Under the pieces are notes generated by a model, which saw nothing but the letters and a program-made list of their open reading frames with translations, was not told the DNA's origin and did not search any database. Shown in pieces: positions 63,298-64,000 of a DNA stretch of 64,000 bases. The position numbers were made by a program, and so were the translations under genes. Numbering within the stretch: position 1 is the first letter of the stretch; the number at the start of each line of letters is the position of its first letter. The DNA is from Microglena sp. YARC (Eukaryota > Chlorophyta > Chlorophyceae > Chlamydomonadales > Chlamydomonadaceae): contig CM039464.1 in assembly GCA_022414725.1 (NCBI GenBank), forward strand, positions 61,384,963-61,448,962, written 5' to 3'.

Positions 63298-63450
63298 CAT
63301 GATGATTTGGTTGTTGAGAACTGCATTCTTGTGGCCTGGCTCAATGGCAGGGTGTTGTGTACCCAGGGTGCTGTAGGCTACCACTTGTACCCCCTCCTTT
63401 CGACACAGGTTTAGGATGTCGGCATTGGGGTTGAGTGGATCCACGTTGAT
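63298..63450 (-). CDS. Aldo-keto reductase, penultimate exon
   Basis: 153 bp (51 codons, phase 0 at both ends) between the acceptor atatatgcag (63451 upward) and the donor GTAAGAGT. It encodes Ile-Asn-Val-Asp-Pro-Leu-Asn-Pro, then Leu-Cys-Arg-Lys-Glu-Gly-Val-Gln-Val-Val-Ala-Tyr-Ser-Thr-Leu-Gly, the AKR strand-7 motif (x-Ala-Tyr-Ser-x-Leu-Gly) that contacts the nicotinamide/pyrophosphate of NADP(H). Earlier exons, with the catalytic Tyr/Lys/Asp/His, lie beyond the right edge. Both ends of this exon are copied in the flanking introns. Confidence 0.9.
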
Positions 63451-63490
63451 CTGCATATATTCAAGCACGGACATGAAATATGTGCTTATA

Positions 63491-63692
63491 TAGGCTACCA
63501 GGATACTTCAAATGGCCAAATTGGCCAGCGCTTTAGCGCACTTGAAAACAAAAAAACTGCGCTTTGTAGTGCAAAAAGCGCTTGCAGCGCCCACAAGGGG
63601 TTGCAAAAAGCTGCGCTTAAAGCGCAGAGGGGGGCAAAAAGTCAGCGCTCAAAAGCGCAAAAGCGCGCACTTTGAATTACCCTGTAGGCTAC
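63491..63692. mobile_element. Intact hAT-like MITE (186 bp) with 8-bp TSD
   Basis: 63499-63684, flanked by taggctac at 63491-63498 and 63685-63692. The terminal inverted repeats are CAGGATACTTCAAA and TTTGAATTACCCTG. The interior is made of AGCGCTTTAGCGCAC and AAAAGCGC palindromic words. It is the full-length relative of the interrupted copy at 46376/59767 and shares ends with the 1548-bp element at 47164. Confidence 0.95.
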
Positions 63693-64000
63693 TGATCGCA
63701 CACCCATTCCTTTTACCGCAGTTTCAGGATGTCGGCATTGAGGTTGAGTGGATCCACATTGATCTGCAATTATTCAAAAGCGGATATGATATATATGCTT
63801 TTATAGGCTACTGATCGCACATCCATTCCTTTTACCGCAGTTTCAGGATGTCGGCATTGGGGTTGAGTGGATCCACATTGTTCTGCAATTATTCAAAAGC
63901 GGATATGATATATATGCTTATACATATGCCTATATATGCTACCACTTGCATATCTCTTTGTTATGACACTTTTTTATAATGTTCGCATTGGGGTGGGTCC
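63693..64000 (-). repeat. AKR intron: copies of the exon start with acceptors
   Basis: Two near-identical units of about 113 bp, and part of a third at the window edge. On the minus strand they carry ATAATTGCAG followed by ATC(A/G)ATGTGGATCCACTCAA and GCCGACATCCTGAAACTGCGGTAA. They repeat the first 13 codons of the 63298-63450 exon with an acceptor, then hit an in-frame TAA. Confidence 0.88.

Overview
This window is nuclear DNA of a eukaryote. It has spliced genes with GT-AG introns, LTR and non-LTR retrotransposons, SINEs, MITEs and very heavy micro- and minisatellite content. A nucleus-encoded organellar ribosomal protein uS11 with a presequence-like N-terminus, F-box-like/LRR proteins, CTG-rich arrays, LINE relics with RNase H and nuclease-like domains, and degenerate TTTAGGG tracts fit a unicellular green alga. 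That assignment is an inference and the species is not identified. Gene density is low; most of the window is repeats.

Layout. 1-2.3 kb: AT/CT microsatellites, a roughly 150-bp satellite and G-rich tracts. 2.6-8.8 kb: a minus-strand locus of unknown product, where one clean 36-codon exon (7153-7260) sits between long arrays made of copies of its own halves. 9.4-12.2 kb: SINEs and a palindromic MITE. 12.2-17.8 kb: an organellar uS11 gene on the minus strand, two coding exons and a 2.7-kb intron built from copies of its exon ends. 17.8-21 kb: a third minus-strand locus with the same architecture. 22-24.1 kb: hairpin MITE, SINE, foldback element. 24.6-28.0 kb: a plus-strand F-box-like/LRR gene with one frameshift. 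28.3-31.6 kb: a 3.2-kb CTG-rich array. 33.0-33.3 kb: terminal exon of an acidic protein. 39.0-44.5 kb: an LRR gene whose 4.2-kb intron holds a SINE, a (TCTA)n tract and an antisense LINE relic. 46.4-59.8 kb: a stack of nested transposons. 60.3-61.6 kb: a 5'-truncated LINE. 61.9-64 kb: the 3' end of an aldo-keto reductase gene (minus), again with exon-copy arrays and a freshly inserted hAT-like MITE.

Two themes stand out. First, at least three, probably four, independent loci carry introns made largely of tandem copies of the neighbouring exon ends, often with their splice sites (called splice-junction minisatellites here). I do not recognise this as a described system. Second, the transposon nest can be read to the base: a hAT-like MITE was split by a gag-protease-only LTR element (5-bp TSD actag), which was itself entered by a full copia element (5-bp TSD ttggc) and a 1.55-kb hAT-like element (8-bp TSD gtctggac). 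A related intact MITE at 63.5 kb acts as the empty-site reference.
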